Of a DNA stretch of 7,331 nt, positions 5,836-7,331 are shown one piece after another; within the stretch, counting starts at the first letter, position 1; the number at the start of each line of letters is the position of its first letter. The notes below the pieces were generated by a model, which ran no database searches, had not been told where the DNA came from, and worked only from the letters and a program-made list of their open reading frames with translations. The DNA comes from Anaerolineae bacterium. Its GTDB lineage: Bacteria > Chloroflexota > Anaerolineae > Aggregatilineales > Aggregatilineaceae. The stretch is taken from assembly GCA_016929355.1 (NCBI GenBank), contig JAFGJA010000520.1, forward strand, positions 1-7,331. The letters run 5' to 3'. The position numbers were made by a program, and so were the translations under genes.

Positions 5836-5865
5836 GTGTCTTAGGGAAATGTTTTAGGGTCGCGC

Positions 5866-5871
5866 AAGGGA
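5866..5871 (+). promoter_or_regulatory. Shine-Dalgarno of the 7TM-GAF gene
   Basis: AAGGGA, six bases before ATG at 5878. This spacing supports the chosen start. Confidence 0.6.
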
Positions 5872-5877
5872 AATTGT

Positions 5878-7331
5878 ATGGATTCTGATCCCGAATTTCT
5901 GGATTTGTTTGTCAAATCAAACGGTGAACTCATTTACTTTCTGGCGATCTATCTGATCGGTCAGAGTGCGATGCTCATGGCGTTGAGCCAACGACTGCGC
6001 GGTCCCGGCGAAATCGCCGCCGGGCGTTATGCCGTGCTGTTGGGCGGCGCAGTAGCGGCCTGGATCACAATGGGTCTGGGTGCGTTGATCGGTCTGGTCA
6101 CGGATACGCCGGATGCGTCGATCATGCCGCCACTGGAACGCGCGGCCAGCGCTTTAGTGATCCTCTATGTGAGCGCGGCACTGCTGGCGGCGGACAGTAC
6201 GCCAACCAGCAAAACAGCCGGAAAAGCAGGCCACCACCGGTTCATGTGGCGTATCACCCAACTGGGCACGCTGCTGATCGTAGCGGGGTATATCTACACG
6301 GCGCTCACCTGGTATGATGTCGTGGATAACGGCGATACCACCTTCAACCAACACGCGCTCGGCTTTTTCTGGACCTTCCTACCGGGCCTGTACCTGTTAT
6401 GCACGATGGGTCTATTGGTCACGCGCTACAAGGACACCGCCGACATTCCGCTCAAGCTGATTTTCCTGGTGATTCTGGAAATCGGCTACACCTACACCCT
6501 GATCCAGATCAGCCGTGACACAGTAGAAGGGCACACCTCCGGCGCGCTGCGTTGGGGCTTTCTGGTCGCTATGCCGATCCTGATGATCATCGTGTACCGC
6601 TTTGTGATTGACCGCCTGACCAGGGCAATTGATGAAGTCTCCGACTATGCCGATGCGGTATCCCGCCCGCAAGCTGCCATTAGCCGCCGCCCCGAAACGG
6701 TGGATTCGCTGCTGGAAGCGGAGATCGAGATTCCCACGCCGGAACCGCAGATCACCGCACCGGTCAAACCGGCCCCGATCCCCCATCGGGGGGAAGCGCC
6801 AAAGGAATCAATGGCCCTGCTGCGCGCGATTGGCATGATGATCGAAAAAGAAGACCCGGATCACATCCCGCGCCAGATCGTGATCGCCATTGCAACGGTG
6901 CTCAAAGCGGATGTCGCGGTCCTGGTGTCGCACGACGATCCCGCCTGGGCCGATGTGCTGGCCGCGTATGACAACATTCAGCAGCGACTCGTGCCGGGCC
7001 TGGCGCTTAATCTGGCCGAACAGCCGACCCTGCGTGATGCTGTCGAACACAAAGCGCAACGCCCCCTGTTCCCGGATCGCAACCTGGACGAGTTGGTCGA
7101 TCTCTATACCCGGCTGGATATTAACCAGCTTGGCCCGGCCTATATCCAACCCCTGCTGCGCTCCGGCAAAGTGGTCGGCGTGGTGATCATCGGCCTGCCC
7201 TACACGGCGCGCGATCTGAGCGATGGCGAAGCGAACTTACTCGAAGGTTTAGCCCCGGTTGCCGCCCGCCTGCTCATGTTAAGCCGCGCCGCGCTCAATC
7301 TCCGCACGGAGCATGAAGAATCCGCGCTGCG
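5878..7331 (+). CDS. Seven-helix membrane protein with GAF domain, 3' end missing (probable sensor protein)
   Basis: I translated this frame directly: it is open from ATG 5878 to the window end, 484 codons with no stop. Hydrophobic segments at about 17-36, 52-74, 89-105, 126-145, 162-181, 191-210 and 225-244 suggest seven membrane helices. A charged helix follows (DRLTRAIDEVSDYADAV, 245-261), then a Pro-rich linker (about 283-307), then a GAF-like domain at about 310-470, with the IPRQIVIAIATVLKADVAVLV start and the VVGVVIIGLP strand (432-441) expected for the fold. The last residues (470-484) look like the start of a signalling helix. The layout fits a 7TM receptor feeding a cytoplasmic output domain such as a histidine kinase, GGDEF or PP2C phosphatase, which would lie beyond the window. 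The ligand is unknown. I recognise similar GAF sequences from Anaerolineae-like proteins, but only from memory. Confidence 0.85.
   Translation, partial: MDSDPEFLDLFVKSNGELIYFLAIYLIGQSAMLMALSQRLRGPGEIAAGRYAVLLGGAVAAWITMGLGALIGLVTDTPDASIMPPLERAASALVILYVSAALLAADSTPTSKTAGKAGHHRFMWRITQLGTLLIVAGYIYTALTWYDVVDNGDTTFNQHALGFFWTFLPGLYLLCTMGLLVTRYKDTADIPLKLIFLVILEIGYTYTLIQISRDTVEGHTSGALRWGFLVAMPILMIIVYRFVIDRLTRAIDEVSDYADAVSRPQAAISRRPETVDSLLEAEIEIPTPEPQITAPVKPAPIPHRGEAPKESMALLRAIGMMIEKEDPDHIPRQIVIAIATVLKADVAVLVSHDDPAWADVLAAYDNIQQRLVPGLALNLAEQPTLRDAVEHKAQRPLFPDRNLDELVDLYTRLDINQLGPAYIQPLLRSGKVVGVVIIGLPYTARDLSDGEANLLEGLAPVAARLLMLSRAALNLRTEHEESAL

Larger units (their letters stand above)
5550..5877. other. 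Divergent intergenic region with candidate promoters and a repeated octamer
   Basis: About 330 bases without a supported gene, between the minus-strand block and the plus-strand 7TM-GAF gene. It is more AT-rich from about 5700 to 5760. It holds three GCGCTAAC octamers (5600-5698), promoter-like sequences on both strands and a GC-rich stretch at 5795-5815. No tRNA-like fold or convincing small frame was found. Confidence 0.6.

Noticed and set aside
6154..7149. Minus-strand frames 6154-6354, 6412-6786 and 6808-7149
   Set aside because: They are antisense to the continuous 484-codon 7TM-GAF frame, which has a ribosome binding site, helices and a GAF domain.

Overview
The window (7331 bp, GC-rich) looks like chromosomal DNA from a Chloroflexota bacterium, probably Anaerolineae-like. 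This placement is inference. It rests on long Pro/Thr-rich linkers in exported proteins, GAF-rich sensor proteins, cell-wall proteins that read like those of single-membrane bacteria, and CCCCTCTCC-type palindromic repeats between genes. No rRNA, tRNA, CRISPR array, transposase or phage gene was seen.

Layout. (1) 1-1467, plus strand: the 3' part of a GAF-GAF-SpoIIE/PP2C serine phosphatase whose start lies upstream of the window. (2) 1468-1619: a short convergent intergenic gap with an imperfect palindrome. (3) 1620-5430: three minus-strand genes, read in the order Nudix hydrolase (4873-5430), membrane-anchored SxxK serine hydrolase of the beta-lactamase/DD-peptidase fold (3058-4797), and secreted CAP-LysM-LysM protein with a C-terminal membrane segment (1620-2912). 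A copy of one palindromic repeat family sits at every boundary of this block. (4) 5431-5877: a divergent intergenic region holding a repeat, three copies of GCGCTAAC and candidate promoters in both directions. (5) 5878-7331, plus strand: a large open frame that runs off the end, encoding about seven membrane helices, a Pro-rich linker and a GAF domain, probably the sensor half of a signalling enzyme.

How the genes may work together. The serine hydrolase and the CAP-LysM protein are both cell-surface proteins with likely peptidoglycan contacts, so the central block looks like an envelope-maintenance locus. The flanking GAF proteins are signalling components that face away from it in gene order, and nothing in the sequence ties them to the wall genes. 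A hairpin with a T tract just after the serine hydrolase stop suggests that the CAP gene is transcribed separately. All three minus-strand genes appear to start at non-ATG codons (TTG, TTG, GTG), each with a Shine-Dalgarno-like sequence close upstream. I do not see a convincing new defence or mobile system. The most notable items are the repeat family at the gene boundaries, the unusual serine hydrolase, the trans-wall CAP-LysM architecture and the uncharacterised 7TM-GAF protein.
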